Positions 45,722 through 54,610 of a stretch of DNA of 64,000 nt are shown piece by piece. The translations under genes and the position numbers were made by a program. Origin of the DNA: Synergistaceae bacterium DZ-S4 (lineage in GTDB: Bacteria > Synergistota > Synergistia > Synergistales > Synergistaceae); NCBI GenBank assembly GCA_025943965.1, contig JAPCWD010000002.1, positions 1 to 64,000 on the forward strand. Direction: 5' to 3'. Position 1 is the stretch's first letter. Every line of letters begins with the position of its first letter. Under the pieces are notes generated by a model, which saw nothing but the letters and a program-made list of their open reading frames with translations, was not told the DNA's origin and searched no databases.

Positions 45722-46663
45722 ATGGTAAGACGTTTCGAACCGGAGGAACCAAGACGATTCAGGCCAATGTACTGGCTTATGGTCCTTCTCGTTATTGTTT
45801 TATGGATATGGGCGTTCAAACTCTATTTTGACAGATATGAATATCTCCATCCTGATATAACCTGGGCTATACCCGGGATCGACGTTGAACTGGTCAGGAT
45901 AAGCGGGATACTTTTGTGGAAAGAGGTCCCTGTCGGCGCTTCAGCAGAGGGTATAGTGACATATCCCCAGGGTACCGGACCAGTGAGGGTCGCAAGAGGT
46001 ACTGTAGTCGCGAGAATATCATCGGGGAACCGGGTCTCTGAAGTCAGGGCATATCAGCAGGGGTACTTTCTGGCAGCGCTTGACGGAATGGAGCAGAGCT
46101 GGCGTTACTCTGAACTGTGGCCGGGCTTTCAGCCGCTGCCCAAACCAGGCCCGCTGAACCGTTTAAAGGACGGTCTGCTCGTGGGAAAGGGGCAGGCTGT
46201 CGGAAAGCTGATCGAACAGCCTCAGGAGCTCAGATTCATAGGGTACACGCCTATAATCGGCAATATGGCCGAACAGATAAAAAGCAATAAACTCAGAGTA
46301 AAAATGGACGGAGTAGACACAGTTTCCGCGGCAGACATAAGGGTAAGCACGAAAGCGGGAAACAGGACAAAACTGTATCTTACGCTGCCTTGGTTTCAGC
46401 CTGATGCCGTCCTTTCAAGAAAGTATACACTTACAGTGGAAGCAGGCAGAACAGAGGGAGCTCTCGTACCGCAGGCTTCAGTCCTGGAACGGGACGGAGA
46501 GCCGGGTGTCTATATGGTCAGGGGTTCGAGGGTGGTCTTTGTTCCCGTGAAGGGTAAAAGTGTAGACAGCAGCATGTTCATAATAACTGAAGGGGTCTCT
46601 GTAGGAGATGCCGTAGTAGAAGACGCATCTGCCGCTCGCGAGGGGAGGATCCAGCTTTGGTAG
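45722..46663 (+). CDS. Single-span HlyD-like membrane protein
   Basis: 313 residues with one N-terminal membrane span (about residues 16-35) and an extracytoplasmic part with beta-barrel/lipoyl-like character, e.g. PVGASAEGIVTYPQGTGPVR and the C-terminal VPVKGKSVDSSMFIITEG. The pattern resembles the HlyD-like protein often found beside ylmE in Firmicutes, and its location here, overlapping ylmE, agrees. It lacks the long coiled coil of true membrane-fusion proteins. Function unknown; a link to envelope or division is suggested only by neighbours. Confidence 0.6.
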   Translation: MVRRFEPEEPRRFRPMYWLMVLLVIVLWIWAFKLYFDRYEYLHPDITWAIPGIDVELVRISGILLWKEVPVGASAEGIVTYPQGTGPVRVARGTVVARISSGNRVSEVRAYQQGYFLAALDGMEQSWRYSELWPGFQPLPKPGPLNRLKDGLLVGKGQAVGKLIEQPQELRFIGYTPIIGNMAEQIKSNKLRVKMDGVDTVSAADIRVSTKAGNRTKLYLTLPWFQPDAVLSRKYTLTVEAGRTEGALVPQASVLERDGEPGVYMVRGSRVVFVPVKGKSVDSSMFIITEGVSVGDAVVEDASAAREGRIQLW

Positions 46664-47358
46664 ATCATATTGATCGAAACATTATTGATATCCGTGAAAA
46701 AATAAGGTCGGCAGCAAAAAGGAGCGGCCGTGACCCGGCGGAGATAAAGCTAATGGGAGTAACGAAAACTCACCCTGTGGAATACATTTTGTCTGCTGCG
46801 CCAAAATTGGATATCATCGGAGAAAACAGGGTACAGGAGGCATCAGACAAGAGATCAAAGTGGCCTTCGGAAATTAGGACACCATGGCACCTTATAGGAC
46901 ACCTCCAAAGGAATAAGGCCAGAAAAGCGCTTGAGATCTTTGATCTCATAGAGACCGTCGACTCACTTGACATTGCAAGGATGCTTGACAGGATACTTGC
47001 AGAGACCGACGTATCGGGATTCCCTGTTTATCTTGAGATAAATATGTCGGGAGAGCTTACAAAAAGCGGAGTCGCGTCTCAGGAGGCTGCCAGTCTTCTG
47101 GAAAGAGTGATGCAGTATTGTCCGCGCCTTTCAGTGGAAGGGCTTATGACGATAGGCCCGAACACAGAAGCAGAAAGAGAGATAAGAACCGCTTTTCAAG
47201 GCCTTCGTCTTTTGAGGGACAGTTTGGCATCGGAATCGGGCCTTCTGCTTGATGAGCTGTCCATGGGAATGAGCGGCGACTATGAGATAGCGGTCGAAGA
47301 AGGAAGCACTATTGTGAGAGTAGGTACTGGAATATTCGGGAAGAGGTCAGCGAAATAA
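46657..47358 (+). CDS. PLP homeostasis protein, YggS/YlmE family
   Basis: 233-residue alanine-racemase-fold PLP-binding protein that buffers pyridoxal phosphate. The PLP Lys is in LMGVTKTHPVEYI (about residue 36), with IGENRVQEA, WHLIGHLQRNK, LSMGMSGDYEIAVEEGS and VRVGTGIFG all characteristic. The start is TTG at 46657, eight bases after GGGGAGGA, overlapping the previous gene by seven bases. The stretch ylmE to divIVA recalls the division-associated ylm locus, though sepF, ylmG and ylmH are not present here. Confidence 0.92.
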   Translation: MVDHIDRNIIDIREKIRSAAKRSGRDPAEIKLMGVTKTHPVEYILSAAPKLDIIGENRVQEASDKRSKWPSEIRTPWHLIGHLQRNKARKALEIFDLIETVDSLDIARMLDRILAETDVSGFPVYLEINMSGELTKSGVASQEAASLLERVMQYCPRLSVEGLMTIGPNTEAEREIRTAFQGLRLLRDSLASESGLLLDELSMGMSGDYEIAVEEGSTIVRVGTGIFGKRSAK

Positions 47359-47484
47359 TATTTTCTGGCTGTGTCATTCCGCTCCTGATCGGCCAGACTG
47401 TATAATTATCCATGATATCATCTATAACAATGATCAAACAGGTTTTTATGAGTTTTTTAAAAGCAAAAAAGGACGGTGGATTAT

Positions 47485-48117
47485 ATGGTCGAACTTTTGA
47501 CATCTCTTGACGTGGTCAATCAGTCTTTCAAAAAAAGCATGAGAGGCTACGATCCGGCAGAGGTCGATGAATTCCTTGACAACGTAGCAGAGACCCTTCA
47601 GACATATGCACAGAGGACAAAAGATCTGGAGCGTGATCTTCATGCAAAAGAGGAGAGCCTCGGTGAGTATGAGAAAATGAAGGACATACTTCATGAAGCG
47701 CTCCTTATGGCACAGAAAAGCGCAGATGAAAAGGTCAGAAGCGCACAGGAACAGGCATCAAAAATTATCTCCGAGGCAAAAGAAAAGGCCGACATGATAT
47801 GCAAAGATGCGGCCCAGGAAGCTGACCGTCTACGCGACGGGGTATCCCAGATAAGAAACGTAAGGAATCTCTACGAACAGGAGTTCAGGGGACTGCTCGC
47901 AAAGTTTGACAACATGCTTAACCAGAGCATCAATTCTTCGACTCTGACCGCTGCGGTAAACTCCATCCTTGAAGACATTCCCGTCCTTGATGATCAGAAG
48001 GAGAAGGAGACCGCGGCATCCACAGACAGGGGAGACCTTGAGACAGCCTACGCAATGCTTGGAGTTGACCCAAAGCAGATAATGGATCAAGAACGTGTCG
48101 GAGAGGATAATAACTGA
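47485..48117 (+). CDS. divIVA: DivIVA domain protein
   Basis: Cytoplasmic coiled-coil protein that binds curved membrane at poles or septum. Of 210 residues, the N-terminal DivIVA domain (LTSLDVVNQSFKKSMRGYD then PAEVDEFLDNV) includes the phenylalanine/basic membrane-binding pair; two coiled-coil segments follow (about 35-70 and 75-130) and a less ordered tail. The ATG at 47485 is preferred; an in-frame GTG at 47476 lies within the GGACGGTGG Shine-Dalgarno region. A TATAAT at 47401-47406 lies upstream without a clear -35. DivIVA in a diderm is noteworthy. Confidence 0.88.
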   Translation: MVELLTSLDVVNQSFKKSMRGYDPAEVDEFLDNVAETLQTYAQRTKDLERDLHAKEESLGEYEKMKDILHEALLMAQKSADEKVRSAQEQASKIISEAKEKADMICKDAAQEADRLRDGVSQIRNVRNLYEQEFRGLLAKFDNMLNQSINSSTLTAAVNSILEDIPVLDDQKEKETAASTDRGDLETAYAMLGVDPKQIMDQERVGEDNN

Positions 48118-50191
48118 CAGTTCTGTGGCTGCTGACATCAATGATCCTGTCATAAACATAAGAGGGATCGGTCCCCGCAGGGCCGGCCTTTTGGAAAAAC
48201 TGGGCATCCGGACAGCAAATGATGTTTTGTGGTTTTTCCCCAGACGGTATGCGGACAGAAGAGAGATTTGCAAAATTACTGAATTGCGACCTGACCGCAG
48301 CTCTGTCGTCATTGTGAAAATCAAAACAGTAAACTGTAGAAGGAGTTTCAGAACAGGCATCCAAATTTGTTCATGTGAGGCGGAAGACGGGACAGGAACT
48401 CTCTCAGTAATATGGTTTAACAGGAAAGGCCTTGGTAATATTCTTAAAGAGGGGACGTCCGCAGTTCTTTTCGGGCTCCCTTCTTTTTGCGACGGAAGGA
48501 TAGAATTCTCAAATCCCGAATTTGAAGTTATCAAAGACGTATCCGATACCGCAGGCTTCACGGGAATAGTTCCTGTGTATCCCTTGACGGCAGGTCTGCC
48601 TGAAAGATGGCTCAGAAAATTCATCGATAGTATCCTCGAAAGTCACCTCCCGCAGGTGAAGGAATATCTTCCTCAGAGCATAATTGAAAAAAGAGGTCTG
48701 CCGGACATAAGGGAGGCCCTGCACGGGATGCACAGGCCCGAGTCCGAAGAGCACTGGAAAGACTGCCGCAACAGACTGGCATATGAGGAATTCCTATTTT
48801 TGCAGACAGCTCTTGTCTTAAGAAAAGAGAGGCTCAAAAGATCCGGAGGGGCAGCGAGGATAATCCCGAGAGGGCCTTATTACTCAGCTTTTATGTCCTG
48901 TCTGCCATTTGAACTTACTCCTTCACAGACAAAAGTTCTTTCTCAGATATTTGAAGATACCCAAAGAGGGCATCCTATGTCACGCTTGCTGCAGGGGGAT
49001 GTGGGCTCCGGGAAGACTGTCATTTCACTTGCCCTCGCTGCTGCCGGAGCTGATGCCGGTATCCAGACGGCGATAATGGCACCTACTGAAGTCCTCGCTG
49101 AGCAGCTTTACTCACAGGCGCAAAAGTTTCTTTCCGGAATAGGCATAGAATGTGCGTTGCTGAAAGGTGGGCTGAACAGATCTGAAAAGACACGTCTCAC
49201 TGACTCCATACGCGAAGGCCTGACCAAAGTCGTAGTAGGGACCCACGCGATGATCCAGGATGGGGTGGAGTTTCCGTATCTTGAGACGGTCATCATTGAT
49301 GAACAGCAACGTTTTGGTGTGATGCAGAGAGGAGAGATGCTTAGCAGGGGAAAAACCCCTCACCTGCTGATGATGTCAGCTACTCCCATTCCGAGGACGA
49401 TTTCGGCATGCCTTTTTGGCGACATGGATATTTCAGTCATAAGGGAAAGGCCGGAAGGAAGGCAAAAAATCGAGACAAGGCTGATAGATTTCACAAAGAT
49501 AAGGGACCTGATGCAGTTTATGATCGATGAATCCGCTGCAGGAGGCAGGACGTACTGGATCTGTCCAAGAGTCGAAGAAGACGGGGAGAATTATATTGCC
49601 TCTGTGGAAAAGAGATATAAATTTCTGAAAAAACACCTTGGCCCGTTGGGGATAGGCTTCATACACGGAAAAATGGACAGCAGACTGAAGAGCTGCGAAC
49701 TAGAGAAGTTCAGAGTGGGAGAGATAAAGGTGCTTGTAGGCACAACTGTCCTGGAAGTAGGGGTGGATGTGCCTGAAGCTTCTGTTGTGGTAATAGAATC
49801 CCCCGAAAGATATGGCCTTTCCCAGCTGCATCAGATGAGAGGGAGAGTGGGAAGAGGCAGCCGGAGAGGGGTATGCCTGCTGCTTGTAAATAAGATAGAG
49901 GAGGATGTCGCTGACAGGCTTAGGATAATGCTTGCGACAGATGATGGGTTCAAGATAGCAGAGGCAGACCATCTCTTAAGAGGACCGGGAAAGATCAGCG
50001 GATACGAACAGCATGGAGCTTCAGAGTTCAGAACAGCAGATATTTTCAGAGACAGCGTATTGCTAAAGAGGGCCAGGGAGGATGCTCAATTTCTTGTTTC
50101 AGACGAAAGGGCCCTTTTAAACGAGAAGGGATTCAAAGATAAACTTGATATTTACCTCAGCAGGGGCACAAGCGTGCCCCCGAAAGCATGA
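48095..50191 (+). CDS. recG: ATP-dependent DNA helicase RecG
   Basis: Branch-migration helicase that remodels stalled forks and recombination intermediates. The 698-residue protein has the N-terminal wedge/OB domain (INIRGIGPRRAGLLEKLGI), Walker A LLQGDVGSGKTVISL (about residues 297-311), the DEQQRFGV Walker B, MSATPIPRT, and C-terminal GTTVLEVGVDVPEA and LHQMRGRVGRG. The GTG at 48095 overlaps divIVA by 23 bases and lacks a good Shine-Dalgarno; the start could differ. The final codons contain a hairpin, GGGGCAC/GTGCCCC at 50163-50180. Confidence 0.94.
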   Translation: MSERIITDSSVAADINDPVINIRGIGPRRAGLLEKLGIRTANDVLWFFPRRYADRREICKITELRPDRSSVVIVKIKTVNCRRSFRTGIQICSCEAEDGTGTLSVIWFNRKGLGNILKEGTSAVLFGLPSFCDGRIEFSNPEFEVIKDVSDTAGFTGIVPVYPLTAGLPERWLRKFIDSILESHLPQVKEYLPQSIIEKRGLPDIREALHGMHRPESEEHWKDCRNRLAYEEFLFLQTALVLRKERLKRSGGAARIIPRGPYYSAFMSCLPFELTPSQTKVLSQIFEDTQRGHPMSRLLQGDVGSGKTVISLALAAAGADAGIQTAIMAPTEVLAEQLYSQAQKFLSGIGIECALLKGGLNRSEKTRLTDSIREGLTKVVVGTHAMIQDGVEFPYLETVIIDEQQRFGVMQRGEMLSRGKTPHLLMMSATPIPRTISACLFGDMDISVIRERPEGRQKIETRLIDFTKIRDLMQFMIDESAAGGRTYWICPRVEEDGENYIASVEKRYKFLKKHLGPLGIGFIHGKMDSRLKSCELEKFRVGEIKVLVGTTVLEVGVDVPEASVVVIESPERYGLSQLHQMRGRVGRGSRRGVCLLLVNKIEEDVADRLRIMLATDDGFKIAEADHLLRGPGKISGYEQHGASEFRTADIFRDSVLLKRAREDAQFLVSDERALLNEKGFKDKLDIYLSRGTSVPPKA

Positions 50192-50209
50192 TATACATAT
50201 AACTACCAC

Positions 50210-50238
50210 TTGTGAAGTTAGGTTTTATTCTGTAGAAT
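50210..50238 (+). promoter_or_regulatory. Predicted sigma-70 promoter of rny-ymdB
   Basis: TTGTGA (50210-50215), a 17-bp spacer and TAGAAT (50233-50238), just downstream of the recG stop, giving a leader of about 110 bases. Confidence 0.55.
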
Positions 50239-50355
50239 ACAACCCATCGGCGTGAAATAAAGCAACAGGCAATATGATCGATCTGAATAGAATGTTCCTG
50301 ATTTGCATCTTTTGCACCAACCGGACCATGACAATTGAAATTGAGGTGATAGATA

Positions 50356-51894
50356 ATGACATTGACAGTAATTTTGAGTGTGATAGCAGGACTCGCTGTC
50401 GGAGTCCTGATAGGATTTATGTACCAGAAAAACGCAGCAACCAAGAAATACAAGGGAGCTCTTTCCGAATCAGAGAGGATGATCTCCGAAGCAGCCAAAA
50501 AGGCCGAGCAGATGAAGCGGGACATCGTTTCAGAAGGAAAGGAAGAGATCCACAGATTAAGGCAGGAGCTCGACAGGGACACCAAGGAACGCAGAAACGA
50601 GCTGCAGCGCTCCGAGAGGCGTCTTGAACAGAAAGAAGAAAATCTTGACAGGAAGATCGAAAGCATCAGCCGAAAAGAAGAGGAACTGGTCCAGAAACAT
50701 GAACAGGCGCAGGAAAAACTCAACCAGCTCTCCGTAAAGGAACAGGAACTGATCTCCAATCTCGAACAGACAGCACAGCTTACACGCGAACAGGCCAGAG
50801 ACCTCCTGCTGACCGAAGTTGAGTCCGAAGCGAACCACCTGATAGGTCTCAGGCTTAAAGAACTGGAAGAACGTGCGAAGCGTGAAGCAGATCGCAAAGC
50901 TCAGGAAATTATTGCAACCGCAGTCCAGCGCTGCAGTGTTGAATTTACGTCTGACGCAGTGGTCAGCGTTGTAAATCTTCCTTCCGACGAGATGAAGGGC
51001 CGTATCATCGGCAGAGAGGGCCGCAACATCAGGACCTTTGAAACCCTTACAGGCGTAGACCTGATAGTTGACGATACCCCCGAAGCCGTTACATTGAGCA
51101 GTTTTGACCCTGTGCGCCGTGAAGTCGCAAGACTTTCGCTTGAAAGGCTTGTAGTTGACGGACGCATCCATCCTGCCCGGATAGAGGAAATTATTGAACG
51201 AGCAGAAAAAGATGTCCAGATCCAGATCCTTGAGACTGCAGAACAGGCATTGCTTGAGACCGGCATCAAGAACATGCACATCGAACTTACCAAGATCATC
51301 GGTCAGCTCAGATATCGTACCAGTTATGGCCAAAATGCGTTGGCTCACAGCCTTGAAGTGGCCCATCTTGCAGGCATAATGGCGGCAGAAATGGGACTGG
51401 ATGAGCTTAAGGCCAGAAGAGCAGGACTCCTGCATGATATCGGGAAAGCCGTTGACCATCAGGTGGAAGGACCTCATGCAAAGATAGGTGCTGATCTTGC
51501 AAAAAGATACGGAGAAGCCCCTGATATCGTTAATTCGATAGCAGCTCACCACGAGGATGAGGAACCGCAGACTATTTATGCCGTCCTCATAGCTGCCGCC
51601 GACGCGGTAAGCGCCTCACGGCCCGGAGCCCGCAGGGAGAGTCTTGATGCTTATGTAAAGAGGCTTGAGAAACTGGAAGAAGTTGCCAAGTCATTCGGAG
51701 GAGTCAGTAAGGCTTTTGCCATCCAGGCAGGACGCGAAGTCCGTGTAGCTGTATCTCCCTCGGTCACAGACGACGGTGCTATGCAAAAACTTGCATATGA
51801 CATAGCCCGTAAGATCGAGGAAGAAATGAGATATCCCGGCCAGATCAAGGTGACGCTGCTTAAAGAGACGAGAGCTGTCGAGTATGCCAAGTAG
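50356..51894 (+). CDS. rny: Ribonuclease Y
   Basis: Membrane-anchored endoribonuclease that starts mRNA decay. The 512-residue protein has an N-terminal span (about residues 3-22), a long coiled coil (about 30-185), a KH domain ([19 protein letters not shown]), and an HD domain with the His-Asp pair in [12 protein letters not shown], ending [21 protein letters not shown] lies ahead of the ATG. ymdB follows within ten bases, the classical rny-ymdB pair. Confidence 0.96.
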   Translation: MTLTVILSVIAGLAVGVLIGFMYQKNAATKKYKGALSESERMISEAAKKAEQMKRDIVSEGKEEIHRLRQELDRDTKERRNELQRSERRLEQKEENLDRKIESISRKEEELVQKHEQAQEKLNQLSVKEQELISNLEQTAQLTREQARDLLLTEVESEANHLIGLRLKELEERAKREADRKAQEIIATAVQRCSVEFTSDAVVSVVNLPSDEMKGRIIGREGRNIRTFETLTGVDLIVDDTPEAVTLSSFDPVRREVARLSLERLVVDGRIHPARIEEIIERAEKDVQIQILETAEQALLETGIKNMHIELTKIIGQLRYRTSYGQNALAHSLEVAHLAGIMAAEMGLDELKARRAGLLHDIGKAVDHQVEGPHAKIGADLAKRYGEAPDIVNSIAAHHEDEEPQTIYAVLIAAADAVSASRPGARRESLDAYVKRLEKLEEVAKSFGGVSKAFAIQAGREVRVAVSPSVTDDGAMQKLAYDIARKIEEEMRYPGQIKVTLLKETRAVEYAK

Positions 51895-51903
51895 GTGAAG
51901 CAG

Positions 51904-52683
51904 ATGCGGATCCTTTTTATCGGAGACATAATGGGAAGGCCCGGGCGGAAAGCTGTCCCCCGGGTTTTGCCTTCTCTGCGCGAGGAATTCGGTAATTTCG
52001 ACTTTATCATCGCCAACGGAGAAAACAGCGCTGCCGGTTTCGGCCTTACCGAGACGGTGATGAACGAACTTTTCTCAATGGGGATAGATATCCTGACAAG
52101 CGGCAACCACGTTTGGGACAAAAAAGACATCCTGCCCTTTTTGGACAGCGAGAAAAGGATACTCAGACCTGCTAATCACCCTGAGGGTACTCCCGGCCGC
52201 GGCTGCGGAGTATTTGAAAAAAGCGGCAGGAAGCTTGCGGTGATATCCCTTCAGGGACGAACTTTCATGCCCCCCCTTGACTGTCCTTTCCGGACAGCCG
52301 AAAGGCTGGTTGAAAAATTGGAGACCAGGGCGATCTTTGTCGATTTCCATGCTGAGGCATCGTCAGAAAAAAAGGCCCTTGCCTGCTGGCTGGATGGAAA
52401 AATATCTGCCCTTGCAGGAACTCACACGCATGTACAAACATCGGATGAGCAGGTGCTTCAGGGTGGCACGGCATTCATATCCGATGTAGGCATGACAGGG
52501 GGCCATGGCGGCATAATCGGGATGACAGCCGAATCTGTGATGCCTAAATTTTTATACGGCATGCCGAGCAAGTTCGAAGTCTGCGATACAGACGTAAGGT
52601 TCCAGGCCATAGTTGTCGATATTGATGACGAAACAGGCAGGGGGATGGATATTTGCAGGATCGACGCACCATGTGAAAGTTGA
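51904..52683 (+). CDS. ymdB: YmdB family metallophosphoesterase (TIGR00282)
   Basis: 259-residue phosphodiesterase of the calcineurin-like clan; YmdB of Bacillus hydrolyses cyclic 2',3'- and 3',5'-nucleotides. Metal-ligand motifs: FIGDIMGRPGR, IANGENSA, TSGNHVWDKK, DFHAEA and AGTHTHVQT. The ATG at 51904 is six bases after AGGTGA; the in-frame GTG at 51895 is an alternative. An intrinsic terminator follows. Confidence 0.93.
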   Translation: MRILFIGDIMGRPGRKAVPRVLPSLREEFGNFDFIIANGENSAAGFGLTETVMNELFSMGIDILTSGNHVWDKKDILPFLDSEKRILRPANHPEGTPGRGCGVFEKSGRKLAVISLQGRTFMPPLDCPFRTAERLVEKLETRAIFVDFHAEASSEKKALACWLDGKISALAGTHTHVQTSDEQVLQGGTAFISDVGMTGGHGGIIGMTAESVMPKFLYGMPSKFEVCDTDVRFQAIVVDIDDETGRGMDICRIDAPCES

Positions 52684-52712
52684 TGAATACTATTTAACGC
52701 TGATAATTAAGC

Positions 52713-52755
52713 AATGGCGGGAGACTACCTTTTATGGTTTTCCCGCCATTATTTT
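52713..52755 (+). terminator. Rho-independent terminator after ymdB
   Basis: AATGGCGGGA (52713-52722) pairs with TCCCGCCATT (52741-52750); the loop can form a small ACC/GGT helix. ATTTTA follows. Confidence 0.78.
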
Positions 52756-52979
52756 ATGGGGCCGGCCTTTTTTTATGGTTTGATTTTGATCTGTGGAATC
52801 GTTGTTTTGTTGTGAAAATAAAAAAATAATTTAAAAATACCTGCTATTTAGTCTAAGTATGCCCAGAATATAACCATTTTACAACTTGAATTATTGACTG
52901 TAATATGTTATACAACTTAAGCGCTGAAGGGGCTTTGCTTTAGCTGTGGCTTTTTTAATCATCGAAAGGAGAGGATTTT
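52756..52979 (+). promoter_or_regulatory. AT-rich leader and promoter region of the NSS transporter
   Basis: TTGAAT (52886-52891), a 17-bp spacer and TATACA (52909-52914) form a plausible promoter. ACAACTT occurs twice, at 52881 and 52912, 31 bases apart (about three helical turns). The leader contains a short hairpin GCTGAAG/CTTTAGC (52923-52944), followed after TGTGGC by six T (52951-52956), which may act as an attenuator. The Shine-Dalgarno is GAAAGGAGAGG. Confidence 0.45.
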
Positions 52980-54314
52980 ATGTCAGAAAACAGAGAACAG
53001 TGGGGCAGCCGGTTTGGTTTTATTATGGCTGCTGCAGGTTCAGCGGTTGGTCTTGGTAATATCTGGCGGTTCCCCTACATCACGGGGAAATATGGCGGAG
53101 CGGCTTTTGTCCTTGTTTATCTTGCGGTAGTCGTTTTTATCGGTATGTCTGTAATGCTGGCGGAGTTCGTTATCGGGCGCAATGCTCAGTCTGACGCGGT
53201 TGGTTCCTTCAGGAAACTCGGAGGCGGAGCCTGGCCCTTCGTAGGATGGATGGGCTGCTTCTGCGGATTCGTGATCCTGTCTTATTATGCAGTAATTGCC
53301 GGCTGGACAGTAGCTTACATGTTTAAATCCTTCGGCGGACTGATGTCGGACGCAGCTGCAGGAAAAGCAGGAGATGTATTCGGAGCATTCGTCTCCGACC
53401 CGGTGCAGTCCATAGCGTATCATATCGCTGTGATGGCAGTTACGACCGGGATAGTATTCAAAGGTATCAGCGGCGGGATAGAAAAGAGCTGTAAAGTCCT
53501 CATGCCTGCGCTCTTTGCCATACTGCTGATACTGATCGTTCGTTCGGTAACACTCCCGGGTGCCGGCGCCGGGCTTGAATTCTATGTCAAACCCGATTTC
53601 TCAAAGCTTTCAAGCCAGGCTCTGCTTGCCGCGGTCGGCCAGGGCTTCTTCTCGCTCTCACTTGGCATGGGATGCATGATCACTTACGGAAGTTATCTCG
53701 GAAAGAATGATTACCTACCCTCAATAGCCAGAACGGTCGTAATGCTTGACACGTCAGTTGCTATCCTTGCGGGTTTTGTAATTTTCCCCGCGGTGTTTGC
53801 TTTCGGTATCGAACCCGGCGCAGGCCCTGGACTTACGTTTGTAACACTTCCGGCAGTTTTTGCGAAGATGCCTATGGGATCCGTCTTCTCATTTGCATTC
53901 TTCCTTCTTCTTTTCATAGCTGCCCTTACATCTGCCATATCACTGCTTGAAGTGGTTGTTACATACGCCATCGACCAGATGAAATGGAACAGGGCGAAGG
54001 CAGCGATAGTCATGGGAACAGCGATAGCCCTTCTGGGCATCCCTTCAGCCCTTTCAGTCGGAGGACACATTCCCCAGATCGCAGGGAAAGACTTCCTTGA
54101 TGCGGCAGACTTTATCACCAACAACGTGATAATGCCGCTCGGCGGGATCTTTATCTCTGTCTTTGTCGGATGGGTGTGGTCAGACGGCGCAAAGGCCGAA
54201 GTCACGGACAACGGGAAGCTCGTCTTCCCGATGTACACAGCATGGCTTTGGATGTGCCGCGTAGTGGCCCCCGTATCCATCGCAGCAATATTTATAACCG
54301 GTCTTAAGTGGTAA
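52980..54314 (+). CDS. Sodium-dependent transporter of the NSS/SNF family
   Basis: LeuT-fold sodium:amino acid symporter, 444 residues with about eleven spans. The family opener WGSRFGFIMAAAGSAVGLGN with NIWRFPY (residues about 8-34) is present, containing the sodium and substrate sites of TM1. The unwound TM6 region is around GQGFFSLSLGMG. Bacterial members carry Trp, Tyr, Leu, Met or Ala and similar; the substrate here is unknown. It precedes the glycine reductase operon on the same strand, so an amino acid uptake role linked to that pathway is attractive but unproven. Confidence 0.9.
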   Translation: MSENREQWGSRFGFIMAAAGSAVGLGNIWRFPYITGKYGGAAFVLVYLAVVVFIGMSVMLAEFVIGRNAQSDAVGSFRKLGGGAWPFVGWMGCFCGFVILSYYAVIAGWTVAYMFKSFGGLMSDAAAGKAGDVFGAFVSDPVQSIAYHIAVMAVTTGIVFKGISGGIEKSCKVLMPALFAILLILIVRSVTLPGAGAGLEFYVKPDFSKLSSQALLAAVGQGFFSLSLGMGCMITYGSYLGKNDYLPSIARTVVMLDTSVAILAGFVIFPAVFAFGIEPGAGPGLTFVTLPAVFAKMPMGSVFSFAFFLLLFIAALTSAISLLEVVVTYAIDQMKWNRAKAAIVMGTAIALLGIPSALSVGGHIPQIAGKDFLDAADFITNNVIMPLGGIFISVFVGWVWSDGAKAEVTDNGKLVFPMYTAWLWMCRVVAPVSIAAIFITGLKW

Positions 54315-54350
54315 ACGTTATTTAATCTACAGAAATACCTGATATCAAAA

Positions 54351-54393
54351 AGAGGGCCACGGTTGTTGACAAGACCGTGGCTCTTGCTATACT
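54351..54393 (+). promoter_or_regulatory. Strong promoter of the grd operon within a dyad
   Basis: TTGACA (54366-54371), a 16-bp spacer and TATACT (54388-54393). The -35 lies in the loop of an inverted repeat: GCCACGGT (54356-54363) with ACCGTGGC (54374-54381), extended by AGAG/CTCT. The dyad may be the terminator of the NSS gene, an operator of the grd promoter, or both. Confidence 0.7.
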
Positions 54394-54399
54394 TTGGAC

Positions 54400-54514
54400 A
54401 ATCTGGATGAACGCAGCAAGAGAGACCTCTGGTACAGCCGGGGGCGCCGAAGGGGCAAAGCGATTTAAAGCTGAAACTCTCAGGCATAAGGATTGCTGCC
54501 GGACAGTACTCTGA
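54400..54514 (+). ncRNA. Glycine riboswitch aptamer (single)
   Basis: The conserved glycine-aptamer segments appear in order: GAGAGACC (54420-54427), GGCGCCGAAGGGGCAA (about 54443-54458) and GAAACTCTCAGGC (about 54473-54485). P1 is a perfect 7-bp helix, GCAGCAA (54413-54419) with TTGCTGC (54493-54499). The 3' flank GGACAGTACTCTG resembles the usual GGACAGAG end. I see no second full aptamer, so this looks like a singlet. It precedes grdX-grdE-grdB, so glycine probably switches the glycine reductase operon on. Confidence 0.92.
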
Positions 54515-54545
54515 AGACGGCTAAAGGTCGTTATTATGGCTTTTA

Positions 54546-54610
54546 GGGAACGGGGACAGAGGATCTCTTGCTGAGAGGCGGGGTTCCTGTGGACTTGTTC
54601 CCTTTTTTTT
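54546..54610 (+). terminator. Riboswitch expression platform: terminator overlapping the grdX start
   Basis: GGGAAC (54546-54551) pairs with GTTCCC (54597-54602), followed directly by eight T (54603-54610); inner helices ACAG/CTGT and CTCT/AGAG extend the stem. A second copy of the 3' partner, GTTCC at 54583-54587, can pair with the same GGAAC, giving two mutually exclusive hairpins. The grdX Shine-Dalgarno, its GTG and the U-tract codons all lie inside this element. Confidence 0.78.

Noticed and set aside
47830..48624. 264-codon minus-strand frame
   Set aside because: Antisense to divIVA and recG, both strongly supported.
50157..50897. 246-codon minus-strand frame rich in Ser and Arg
   Set aside because: It mirrors the coiled-coil coding part of rny and the end of recG; the low-complexity composition is a by-product of Glu/Lys/Arg codons on the other strand.
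52905..52943. 12-codon leader ORF before the NSS gene (ATG to TAG within the hairpin)
   Set aside because: No Shine-Dalgarno, and its ATG overlaps the predicted -10 box, so it would not be in the transcript.
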